In this document: piece after piece, positions 1-6,119 of the stretch
Layout of the letters: every line of letters begins with the position of its first letter
Numbering within the stretch: position 1 is the first letter of the stretch
Assembly: GCA_964495615.1 (NCBI GenBank)
Contig: CAZBVX010000024.1
Location: 1-9,319 of the forward strand
Reading direction: 5' to 3'
Length of the DNA stretch: 9,319 bases
Source of the DNA: CAINDR01 sp964495615
GTDB taxonomy: Bacteria; Patescibacteriota; Patescibacteriia; Patescibacteriales; UBA12465
Position numbers and translations under genes: made by a program
Notes under the pieces: model-generated
The model's database searches: none
What the model saw: the letters and a program-made list of their open reading frames with translations, nothing else
What the model was told of the DNA's origin: nothing

Positions 1-33
1 TAGCGGATAAAAGGGGAATTGTAAAGGAAATTT

Positions 34-1062
34 TTATTTCATTTTGTAATAAGTAGCTTTTCCTTTGCCGACTTTTTCAATAATTCCGTCGCTTATTAAT
101 TTTTTAAAATCTAAAATTCTAGTCGCTTTGGCGCGTTCGGTTAAAGTAGAATAATCTTTGTCTGTGATATAGCCTTTCTTTTTTAGATAAGTGATTATTT
201 TTTGATGATGTTCCTTTAACTCCTTTTCTGGGGAAACAATTTCTTTTTCTAATTCTTTGACAACTCTCAAGAGCTCATCAATTATGCCATCAGTAAAATA
301 TTCTAACCAAGAAGTAAAATCAATCTTATCTTTAATTTCGTAATAATTTCCCGAAACGCCAACTTCTTCAAAATAACGGCTAACGTTTTGATTGTAATAA
401 TTTTCAAAACTAAAAAGATGAAAAGTATTAAGCCCCATTTTTGCCAGCAGCGCCTTGGTAGCTAGTCTAGTAGTTCTTCCGTTGCCGTCAATAAAAGGAT
501 GGATAATCACAAATTGTTTGTGAAATATTCCTGCCAAGATTAAAGGGTCGATGATATTTTTGTTTTTGTTGAGATAGAAAAATAGTTCTTCTAATAATTT
601 ATTAACATCCTGGTAATCTGGTGGCAGATAAACAGTTTGGCGTGTTTTTGGATTATTAACAAAAACCGGTTCTTGGCGGATTTTCCCGCAGCGATATTTT
701 TCAATTAATCCAGTCGTAATTATTTGCTGAATTTTTAAAATAAATTTTGTATTAAAAATTTCTTGGCCGGATTTGATTAAATTATCTAATTCAATTAAAG
801 CTTGGTTATAGTTTAAAACTTCTTTTTCGCTATCTCTGGCAAATTCCGGTTTGTTTTTTAAAATTCTTTTCACGTCTGTTAAGGGCAGAGGATTTCCTTC
901 GATACTAGTTGAAGAATATGCCGATATTGCGCGAGCGCGGCGTTCCATGTCTAGCAAAACTACATGAGGAAAATTTCGATTGTTTAGTTCGCTAATAATT
1001 TCGCTAATTCTTTTAATATTAGCTAATAATCTATGAGAAATTGTATATTTTGGATTAAACAT
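34..1062 (-). CDS. Fic family protein, class II, predicted protein AMP-transferase with C-terminal winged helix
   Basis: Predicted cytoplasmic Fic enzyme (342 aa) that would transfer AMP, or another nucleotide-borne group, to a target protein hydroxyl. The full Fic motif HPFIDGNGRTTR lies at residues 188-199, with the catalytic H188, the metal-binding D192 and the phosphate-binding G-N-G-R. An inhibitory motif of the S/T-x-x-x-E-G/N type is visible at residues 51-56 (S51, E55, G56), which places it in class II: the inhibitory helix lies in the same protein, so no antitoxin gene is expected, and none is seen. Residues about 131-147 look like the substrate-positioning flap. Residues about 286-342 resemble a winged helix-turn-helix ending in a GKGKATYY wing. 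The start at 1062 sits 10 bases after a consensus -10 box. The gene is AT-richer than the pil genes: hand counts of the 60-base lines at 541, 601 and 721 give 15, 22 and 12 G/C. That could mean acquisition. Target and exact chemistry are unknown. Confidence 0.93.
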   Translation of the reverse strand: MFNPKYTISHRLLANIKRISEIISELNNRNFPHVVLLDMERRARAISAYSSTSIEGNPLPLTDVKRILKNKPEFARDSEKEVLNYNQALIELDNLIKSGQEIFNTKFILKIQQIITTGLIEKYRCGKIRQEPVFVNNPKTRQTVYLPPDYQDVNKLLEELFFYLNKNKNIIDPLILAGIFHKQFVIIHPFIDGNGRTTRLATKALLAKMGLNTFHLFSFENYYNQNVSRYFEEVGVSGNYYEIKDKIDFTSWLEYFTDGIIDELLRVVKELEKEIVSPEKELKEHHQKIITYLKKKGYITDKDYSTLTERAKATRILDFKKLISDGIIEKVGKGKATYYKMK

Positions 1063-1064
1063 AT

Positions 1065-1093
1065 ATAGTCGTATTATAGTCGATTAATAGTCG
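1065..1093 (-). repeat. three direct repeats with 11-bp period, probable operator over the fic promoter
   Basis: The heptamer CGACTAT (minus strand) occurs exactly at 1093-1087, 1082-1076 and 1071-1065, a strict 11-bp period, so all three copies lie on about the same face of the helix. The first copy is in the promoter spacer, the second shares three bases with the -10 box, and the third covers the predicted start site. A protein bound here would block RNA polymerase, so repression is the likely outcome. The C-terminal winged helix of the adjacent Fic protein is a candidate binder, by inference only. Confidence 0.7.
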
Positions 1094-1101
1094 ATTGTCA
1101 A
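1073..1101 (-). promoter_or_regulatory. consensus sigma70-type promoter of the fic gene
   Basis: On the minus strand a perfect TTGACA (1101-1096) is followed by a 17-bp spacer and a perfect TATAAT (1078-1073). The expected start, 6-8 bases downstream, is near 1066, only about 4 bases before the ATG at 1062. The transcript would therefore be leaderless or nearly so, and there is no Shine-Dalgarno sequence. This also supports ATG 1062 as the true start. Confidence 0.85.
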
Positions 1102-1120
1102 TTTTTATTAATAGTTTTTT

Positions 1121-1168
1121 TGATATTTCTATCAGCTAGTTGATAGTTTTCCATAATATTTCTATCAA
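1121..1168. repeat. cluster of TGATA/TATCA direct and inverted repeats upstream of the fic promoter
   Basis: A 12-bp direct repeat, ATATTTCTATCA, occurs at 1123-1134 and 1156-1167, 33 bp apart. Between the copies lies TGATAG (1141-1146), inverted with respect to both. The first copy is also the right half of a palindrome, TGATA-N4-TATCA (1121-1134). CTATCA-N6-TGATAG (1129-1146) is a second, overlapping inverted repeat. The cluster fills the gap between comF and the fic promoter. No U-tract follows the hairpins in either direction, so a second protein-binding site is likelier than a terminator. Confidence 0.5.
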
Positions 1169-1169
1169 T

Positions 1170-1820
1170 CTATCTTGCCACTGCCAAACCAATCACTTTT
1201 TTGGCGCCGGCTTTTTTGAGCACTTTGGCGGCTTCCGCCAGGGTGGCGCCAGTGGTGACCACGTCATCAACGAGAATAATTTTTTGACCGGCCAAATTTT
1301 CTCCTTGCCAAGAAAAAGCGTTGGCGATATTTTTGCTTCTTTTTTCGGCGGCCAATTCAGATTGCGGCTGGCGTTCAATTTTTTTCAAACCGTCAATAAT
1401 CGGCAAAGAAAAATGTTCACTCAATTCTTGGGCGATTAACAAGCTTTGATTAAAACTTCTTTCTCGCTGGCGGCGAGGAGAAAGGGGAATGGGCACGATG
1501 AGCAAATCATTTTCGTGTTGCAGCAAGTCTTTGATTTCCGGAAATTTGAGGACGGAGCGCACCAATAATTTTCCAGCCAGACTAGCCAATTCGGGAATGG
1601 CAGAAAATTTGGCAGTTTTGATAATTTTTTTGATGATAATTTTTTCATAATCACTAGCGGAGAAAACCAAAATTTTTTCAAAACGTTCATAAGATGGATC
1701 TAGCGGTAATTTTTCAAAACAAGCTGGGCACAACCAAAAATCTTCCCGCTGACAACTCAAACAACGCAAAGGGAAAAGAAGATCTAAAATAAATTTAAAT
1801 ATTTTTTTAAACAATTTCAT
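1170..1820 (-). CDS. comF: ComF family phosphoribosyltransferase-like competence protein
   Basis: A 216-aa protein of usual ComF length. The N-terminus has a four-cysteine zinc ribbon (C20, C23, C31, C34) straight after the family-typical LLFPLRC stretch. The C-terminal half is a type I phosphoribosyltransferase fold whose PRPP-binding loop VDDVVTTGAT is at residues 184-193. In competent bacteria ComF acts in the cytoplasm on incoming single-stranded DNA, working with the uptake machinery; the enzymatic reaction, if any, is not settled. The gene lies downstream of the propeller gene, separated from it by an intrinsic terminator, so it needs read-through or a weak promoter of its own. The leader is T-rich with no ribosome binding site. 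A pilus operon about 1.4 kb away fits a role in natural transformation, but that link is inference. Confidence 0.93.
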   Translation of the reverse strand: MKLFKKIFKFILDLLFPLRCLSCQREDFWLCPACFEKLPLDPSYERFEKILVFSASDYEKIIIKKIIKTAKFSAIPELASLAGKLLVRSVLKFPEIKDLLQHENDLLIVPIPLSPRRQRERSFNQSLLIAQELSEHFSLPIIDGLKKIERQPQSELAAEKRSKNIANAFSWQGENLAGQKIILVDDVVTTGATLAEAAKVLKKAGAKKVIGLAVAR

Positions 1821-1838
1821 AAAATAAAAAAACCAAAC

Positions 1839-1862
1839 AAAAAACCGCCTTCCGGCGGCTTT
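1839..1862 (-). terminator. intrinsic terminator after the beta-propeller gene
   Basis: The minus strand reads a GC-rich stem CCGCC (1858-1854), loop GGAA (1853-1850) and GGCGG (1849-1845). A G-U pair and three A-U pairs extend the stem, and a T6 run (1844-1839) follows. It starts about 20 bases after the propeller stop codon. Read on the plus strand the T-run is short and broken, so it works mainly for minus-strand transcripts. It lies upstream of comF. Confidence 0.87.
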
Positions 1863-1882
1863 ATACTTTTGTGACGGAATGA

Positions 1883-3157
1883 CTATTTCAAATTTACTTG
1901 ATAAAGTTCGCCGCTCTGTTTGTCAGTAAAATATAGTTTTGACTGGCCTTGATCGACTAGAATCTGGGAGATGGTGTAGTCGCCGCTCGGGGTGGCGATT
2001 AGGTTTTTGGTGCCAGTTTTGAGATTAATTTTGTATAGGTTGTCAGCAGTAGTGTCGGCAGTTTCTGGAAACAAGCCAGCGCCAGCTTGGAGATTTTTTG
2101 GCACAGCACAATAGAGTTCATCGTCATTGGCAAAAGTACATTTGCTCGCCCAGGTTTCCAAAGTAATTCCTTTGGTGACTGAACCGATATTGCCATTTTC
2201 AGTTTCGGCAATCCAAAGTTTTGGTTTCATATCGGTGCCGGAGTTGTAGACGCTATAAAGAAGTTTGTTGCCAGTGCTTGACCACTCAGATTGGAAACCT
2301 CTTCCTTGAACGGTCATTGATTTCATATTCTCGCCGTTGAAGCCGATGAAATAAACTTCCTTGCGATCAAAATCAACGCCGTCGACATAGGTTGCTGCGA
2401 CTTGATTGTTCGGCGACCAATCAACGGTGACGTCTTTGGCGTTTTCACCAATAAATTCAACTGCTTTCGCTCTCGACCCATCATCATTGGCGACAATTAA
2501 GTAGCGATTGTCAACATCTTGCCCCAAACTTTTGGAAGAAATTTTACTGCTGTCCGGCGAGAAAGAAAAATCTTCCCAGTGGGAAGGGAGAATAGTTGAA
2601 GTGTCAGTTTGAAAATTGTAGACGGATTTTGTACCATCTGGATATTCAAGAATCGCTTTGTTGTTGTCTGGGGACCAGGTGATATCTTGAACATTCGGGA
2701 AGGTTTTGTCGGTGATGGCAACCGGATTGCCGTTGGCATCTAGTTTGTAAAATTTTCCGTCGAATTCGTTGTAGTATTGGACGGAGTTTTGACTGATGGT
2801 GGCACCGATAATCGGCGCGTCAGAAACATTTCTGGCAGAAGTCAGGCCGCCGCTAGCAATTGGCGAAACAGATTCGCTTTCTCGACCCGGAATGTTTTGG
2901 GAGTTGGATTGTTCGCTGCCCGGAGTGGTGTTGTCGCCGCTAACCGGAACGGTGTTGCCATTTTCATCAACAATTGTGCCGAGGCCTTCGGTGGAGGTTG
3001 GCAGGGTGCCGACTGGGTTTTGATTTCCACCCAAAATTTCTGCCGGATTGAGTTCGCCAGTGAAAAAAGTTTTCCACATTAGAACGCCGATTAAAATGGA
3101 AGCGGACAGAAAGCCGAGCAGATAAAAAATTTTTTTGTAGCGTTGAAAAAAGTTCAT
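1883..3157 (-). CDS. membrane-anchored six-bladed beta-propeller (TolB/PD40-like) protein, function unknown
   Basis: A 424-aa protein with a short basic N-terminus, one membrane segment (about residues 10-28), a disordered linker rich in Ser, Thr, Asn and Gly (about 32-118), and then a propeller domain outside the membrane. Six blade signatures can be read: WSPDNNK (161), FSPDSSK (199), WSPNNQ (247), WSSTGNK (292), FANDDE (342) and a degenerate VDQGQSK (401). The spacing is 38-59 residues, as in TolB-type six-bladed propellers. C340 and C350, 10 residues apart in blade five, could form a disulfide. It is divergent from pilM and shares an overlapping promoter region with it, so a pilus-linked role such as adhesin or assembly partner is plausible. 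PilY1 of other T4P systems also carries a propeller, but no PilY1-specific features are seen. A cell-envelope binding protein unrelated to pili is the alternative. Confidence 0.8.
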   Translation of the reverse strand: MNFFQRYKKIFYLLGFLSASILIGVLMWKTFFTGELNPAEILGGNQNPVGTLPTSTEGLGTIVDENGNTVPVSGDNTTPGSEQSNSQNIPGRESESVSPIASGGLTSARNVSDAPIIGATISQNSVQYYNEFDGKFYKLDANGNPVAITDKTFPNVQDITWSPDNNKAILEYPDGTKSVYNFQTDTSTILPSHWEDFSFSPDSSKISSKSLGQDVDNRYLIVANDDGSRAKAVEFIGENAKDVTVDWSPNNQVAATYVDGVDFDRKEVYFIGFNGENMKSMTVQGRGFQSEWSSTGNKLLYSVYNSGTDMKPKLWIAETENGNIGSVTKGITLETWASKCTFANDDELYCAVPKNLQAGAGLFPETADTTADNLYKINLKTGTKNLIATPSGDYTISQILVDQGQSKLYFTDKQSGELYQVNLK

Positions 3158-3177
3158 GTGTTTTTTTGTTTTTTAGC

Positions 3178-3206
3178 TTGTTTCGTTTCTGATATTATTA
3201 TATAAT
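3178..3206 (+). promoter_or_regulatory. predicted promoter of the pilM-pilC operon
   Basis: TTGTTT (3178-3183), a 17-bp spacer and a perfect TATAAT (3201-3206) predict a start near 3213, giving a leader of about 32 bases with no Shine-Dalgarno sequence. This is the only promoter-like signal seen ahead of the six tightly packed pil genes. Confidence 0.65.
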
Positions 3207-3225
3207 ATTAAAAGATAACACACAA
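3197..3225 (-). promoter_or_regulatory. predicted promoter of the beta-propeller gene
   Basis: On the minus strand TTGTGT (3225-3220), a 17-bp spacer and a perfect TATAAT (3202-3197) predict a start near 3190, giving a leader of about 32 bases. The -10 box overlaps that of the opposite pilM promoter by two bases. The -35 heptamer TTGTGTG is the same as in the pilin promoter at 9108. Confidence 0.65.
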
Positions 3226-3244
3226 TTGATTTTTATCCTTTATT

Positions 3245-4288
3245 ATGGGTTCTTTATTTTCTTCAGATAACACATATCTCGGTATTGATATCGGCGATTC
3301 ATCACTAAAAATGGTAGAGCTCAAGAAAAAAGGCTCTCGTTTGTCTTTGGTTGGTTATGGTTTCACCGAAAATGTGAATGGTATTCAATTCACAAAACTA
3401 GAAGACGCTGAATATTTGGCCAGCGCCATCAACAAGGTGCGCCGCGAAGCAAACATCAAATCCAGACGAGCGGTGGTCTCTTTGCCGACCTTTTCAGTTT
3501 TTTCTTCAATCATCAATGTTGTTAACAATGATCGAAAAGTTTTGCCAGAAGCGGTGCGCGAAGAAGCGCGCAAAGTAATTCCGTTGCCTTTGGAAGAAAT
3601 GATTTTGGATTGGAAAATAATTCCGTCTGCCGACGGCAAGGAAGGCAACAACCTCAATATTTTTTTAACTGGTTCACCAAAAAAATTAGTCCGCCGCTAC
3701 ATCGAAATTTTTGGCAAAGCCAAAATGGAATTAGCCAGTCTGGAAACAGAAACTTTTTCACTGATTCGTTCTTTGATGGGCACTGATCCATCAACAGCGA
3801 TGATTGTGGAAATTGGCGCCAACAGCACCGACATTGTGATTGTTCGAGAAAGTATTCCAATCATTAGCCGCAGTTTGGAAGTTTGCAGCCGCACCATCAC
3901 CAATGTTTTGGCAAAAAATATGGACACCACTTTTGCCAAAGCTGAACAGTTCAAATTGGATTTGAGCTTGACGCTTAGTGGCGGCAATCACAGCGTTGAA
4001 TTTCCGCCAGTAATTATTTCTGCCGTCCAGCCGATTTTGAGCGAAATTGAATACATGCTAGATTTTTTTGCCACCAACTACAAAGGAAAAGTAGAAAAAA
4101 TAATTCTTTCCGGCGGTGGATCAATGATGTTCGGCTTGCCGGATTATTTGGCCAAAAAATTAGAAATGCCAGTTTTTGTCGGTGATCCTTGGGCCAGAAT
4201 TGATTATCCGGCCGAACTAAAAGACGTCATCAGTGAAGTTGGTCCGCGCTTGGCAGTAGCCATCGGTTTGGCAATGCGCGAGATTTAA
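3245..4288 (+). CDS. pilM: type IV pilus assembly protein PilM (actin-like ATPase)
   Basis: A 347-aa cytoplasmic protein of the FtsA/actin fold. It binds ATP and docks on the cytoplasmic tail of PilN at the inner membrane, linking the platform to the motor. Visible nucleotide-binding motifs are phosphate 1, GIDIGDSSLK (13-22); phosphate 2, VEIGANSTDI (188-197); and the adenosine motif SGGGSMMFGL (289-298). The C-terminus GPRLAVAIGLAMRE is typical of the family. The length is about that of PilM elsewhere. It is the first gene of the operon and ends 5 bases before the PilN-like gene, which is its expected partner. The start has no Shine-Dalgarno sequence, but the product begins in the usual place relative to phosphate 1. 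Confidence 0.96.
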   Translation: MGSLFSSDNTYLGIDIGDSSLKMVELKKKGSRLSLVGYGFTENVNGIQFTKLEDAEYLASAINKVRREANIKSRRAVVSLPTFSVFSSIINVVNNDRKVLPEAVREEARKVIPLPLEEMILDWKIIPSADGKEGNNLNIFLTGSPKKLVRRYIEIFGKAKMELASLETETFSLIRSLMGTDPSTAMIVEIGANSTDIVIVRESIPIISRSLEVCSRTITNVLAKNMDTTFAKAEQFKLDLSLTLSGGNHSVEFPPVIISAVQPILSEIEYMLDFFATNYKGKVEKIILSGGGSMMFGLPDYLAKKLEMPVFVGDPWARIDYPAELKDVISEVGPRLAVAIGLAMREI

Positions 4289-4293
4289 TTTTT

Positions 4294-5178
4294 ATGATAT
4301 TTGGACAGAAAAAAAAGAAACCAAGCAGCAACCTCGAAGCCTTTTTGAATCAAGAAAAAGGCTCTTTGCCGTCAACAAAATCTTTTTCTTCCGAAATCCC
4401 GGTTCAAATTCCTCCGGTTCAGGCTCCGCCTATCCAAAGTGCTCCGCCTATTCAAAGTGCTCCGCCAGCCGCACCAAAGCCAGCCGCACCAAGACCGACA
4501 GTTAGCCGCCCAAAAGCCGATTTTCGCAATCCAGAAATTTTGGATTTGGATTTGGTTGGTCAAGTTTCCGAAGGAAAAATAGACGGCCGCCGTTATTTCA
4601 ACCTAATTTTTGCTGCGCTTCTGATGACAGCGATTGTGGTGGGGCAAGTTTATTTTATTATTTCTTGGTGGGAAAATAATTCTTCAACTTCAGAGGACCT
4701 CATCAAAAATACGGCTCAAGCACAAAAAGAAATCAAAAATTTCCAAAAAACCGCTGACGAAGCCTTGGATTTTAGCAAGCGCGCCGATTTGATTACGCCG
4801 CTGATGAATAATCATATTTATTGGACCAATTTTTTCCGCTACCTAGAAAGAAACACTCTCAGCACGGTCACTTTTGAAAGTTTTACTGGCGACAACAAAG
4901 GAGAATACACCCTAGAAGCAAAATCTTTGCATTATAGCGATATTAATTGGCAAGTAAAAAAATTACTGTCTGACGACTACACCATTTCCGCCACAGTTAG
5001 CGAGGGAAGTTCCGGCGACAAAAAGGCTGGAAAACTAAGCACCCCGATTTCTTCCAGTACTGATCCGGAAACTATTGAGGAAGGGTTAATTACCAAACCA
5101 ACCGGCACGGACAAAGTTTCTTTCACGCTCAAACTAAAAGTAAAACCGGAATTATTTTTTATTCCACCAGCAAAATAA
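4294..5178 (+). CDS. pilN: PilN-like type IV pilus inner-membrane protein with Pro-rich cytoplasmic tail
   Basis: A 294-aa protein with a single membrane segment at about 103-125. The outer part has a coiled-coil-prone stretch (about 127-160), an IYWTNFFRYLERNTLSTV block typical of PilN (helix, then the first strand of the ferredoxin-like fold), and ends in beta strands. PilN pairs with PilO and anchors PilM. The cytoplasmic part is unusual. About 100 residues precede the membrane, with a lysine-rich start (KKKK, 6-9) and a Pro/Ala/Gln repeat region (36-73), where ordinary PilN has only a short tail. EILDLDLVG (81-89) near the membrane may replace the PilM-binding INLLP-type motif (inference). 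Position between pilM and a PilO-like gene supports the call. The stop codon abuts the next start. Confidence 0.85.
   Translation: MIFGQKKKKPSSNLEAFLNQEKGSLPSTKSFSSEIPVQIPPVQAPPIQSAPPIQSAPPAAPKPAAPRPTVSRPKADFRNPEILDLDLVGQVSEGKIDGRRYFNLIFAALLMTAIVVGQVYFIISWWENNSSTSEDLIKNTAQAQKEIKNFQKTADEALDFSKRADLITPLMNNHIYWTNFFRYLERNTLSTVTFESFTGDNKGEYTLEAKSLHYSDINWQVKKLLSDDYTISATVSEGSSGDKKAGKLSTPISSSTDPETIEEGLITKPTGTDKVSFTLKLKVKPELFFIPPAK
4423..4494 (+). repeat. in-frame tandem repeats coding the Pro/Ala-rich tail of the PilN-like protein
   Basis: Two 18-bp units (4423-4440 and 4441-4458) differ at one base and code APPIQS twice. The next unit begins the same way (GCTCCGCC, 4459-4466) and then gives way to two 15-bp units (4465-4479 and 4480-4494) coding PAAPK and PAAPR. 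Both unit lengths are multiples of three, so copy changes would shorten or lengthen the tail without a frameshift. Confidence 0.85.
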
Positions 5179-5775
5179 ATGGAAAACATCGAAAAAAAAC
5201 CGAATAGTTTCCAAATTTGGCTAGCTGAATTTTTAAAAAAATATTTTGGCTTAGTGCTTTTTGTGGTGGTTTTAATATTTTTTGTGAGCGCTTATTATTT
5301 TGTTATTTCTCCAAAATTCAAAGCCGCCACTATCTCTATTAGTGAGAAAACCTTGGAAGAACGAAAAAAATATAACGAAACAGTGCAGAAATTAATTGAT
5401 CTCGGTTCCCTGAATCGCTCCTATCAAAAAATTGATCCGAAACTGGTGAAGAGGGTAGAAGATTTTTTGCCTTCCGAATATGTTCAAGAACAATTGTTTC
5501 TTGAATTGGAGCAAGTAATCATCAAGAACGGCTACACCGTAAATTCCATTGCTGTTGAAAAAGAGTTGGGAAATTCAATTGGTGCGGCCAACAAAAATGT
5601 CGGCAAAGTAAAAGTGAAAATTAGTGTGAGTGCCGTGAATTATTTGGATTTCAAAAAATTACTTTCAATCATGGAAAGTAATGTCCGTTTGATGGATGTT
5701 GAAAGATTAAATTTTCAGCCAGGCGATCAAACAGCTGATTTTGATTTCTATACTTATTACCTAAAAGCGAACTAA
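5179..5775 (+). CDS. pilO: PilO-like type IV pilus inner-membrane protein
   Basis: A 198-aa protein with a short cytoplasmic start, one membrane segment (about 22-44), a helical, coiled-coil-prone region (about 48-85), and a C-terminal domain with a helix around residues 92-115 followed by alternating strands and helix, which fits the ferredoxin-like fold of PilO. The segment DFLPSEYVQEQLFLELEQV matches the usual PilO pattern of a proline-containing turn and then a helix. PilO forms a heterodimer with PilN next to the platform protein PilC. The ATG directly follows the TAA of the preceding gene with no spacing, implying translational coupling. Sequence similarity in this family is low, so the call rests on architecture and gene order. 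Confidence 0.82.
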   Translation: MENIEKKPNSFQIWLAEFLKKYFGLVLFVVVLIFFVSAYYFVISPKFKAATISISEKTLEERKKYNETVQKLIDLGSLNRSYQKIDPKLVKRVEDFLPSEYVQEQLFLELEQVIIKNGYTVNSIAVEKELGNSIGAANKNVGKVKVKISVSAVNYLDFKKLLSIMESNVRLMDVERLNFQPGDQTADFDFYTYYLKAN

Positions 5776-5777
5776 AC

Positions 5778-6116
5778 ATGAAAAAAGATGCTTTAGTATT
5801 TTATATCTTGGGAGTTCTAATCCTATCGCTAGGAGGTTTTTGTTTGTTTTCCAGAGGTGCTTGCAATGATTTTTTGAATATTATCGCCGGAGCAGAAAAT
5901 ATTTATCACAGTGAGTTGCCGGGAGTAAAAAGAAAAGAAGTTTCTTTTAATGAGAGCTTCATCAAAGACCAAAGATTTTTGAGCTTGCGCCAGGACTGGT
6001 TGGCCCCGGCAACTTTTTCCGAATTAACCGCTACTTCTTCAGAAATCAAAAAAAATATTGATTTTAAGATTGGCAATCAGCAGTTGTTCAAGGTTGATGA
6101 AGCAGAAAAAAAATAG
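5778..6116 (+). CDS. small single-pass membrane protein in the pil operon, unknown function
   Basis: A 112-aa protein with one membrane segment (about 5-24) and a short outer domain. It sits where pilP lies in proteobacterial pilMNOPQ operons, 2 bases after the pilO-like gene and 3 before pilB. It has C22 and C29 next to the membrane, but neither sits in a lipobox (residue -1 is Phe for C22; -3 is Arg for C29), so it is not an obvious PilP-type lipoprotein. The stretch FIKDQRFLSLRQDW (about 61-74), followed by IGNQQLF (about 98-104), looks like a worn version of the 'D-x-R-F-x-x-L ... G-R-x-N-P-F' tail that I recall from other Patescibacteria pilus proteins. This is recollection, not a search result. 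A functional stand-in for PilP, or a cap on the PilN/PilO complex, is possible. Confidence 0.75.
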   Translation: MKKDALVFYILGVLILSLGGFCLFSRGACNDFLNIIAGAENIYHSELPGVKRKEVSFNESFIKDQRFLSLRQDWLAPATFSELTATSSEIKKNIDFKIGNQQLFKVDEAEKK

Positions 6117-6119
6117 TTT

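Noticed and set aside
1140..1168. Stem TTGATAG ... CTATCAA (1168-1140, minus strand) as a terminator for comF.
   Set aside because: The loop is 15 bases, the stem is AU-rich and no T-run follows on the minus strand. It fits better as part of the repeat cluster.
34..1172. Fic/Doc-type toxin-antitoxin pair with a separate antitoxin gene.
   Set aside because: No small partner ORF adjoins the gene, and the inhibitory S-x-x-x-E-G motif is inside the Fic protein itself.
1140..1439. Open frame on the plus strand opposite comF (and similar long open frames opposite the propeller, pilM, pilB and pilC genes).
   Set aside because: These lie inside well-supported genes on the other strand, show no domain pattern and have no start signals. 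They are frame shadows.
1860..1891. Possible comF promoter on the minus strand: TTGAAA (1891-1886) and TATAAA (1865-1860).
   Set aside because: The spacer is 20 bp, too long for a good sigma70 promoter, and the transcript would begin inside the terminator hairpin.
4423..4494. CRISPR-like or regulatory repeat array.
   Set aside because: The repeats are contiguous, in frame, multiples of three and code a Pro-rich protein tail. There are no spacers.
5838..5866. Lipobox that would make the 112-aa protein a PilP-type lipoprotein.
   Set aside because: C22 is preceded by Gly-Gly-Phe and C29 by Arg-Gly-Ala. Neither fits the [LVI][ASTVI][GAS]C pattern.
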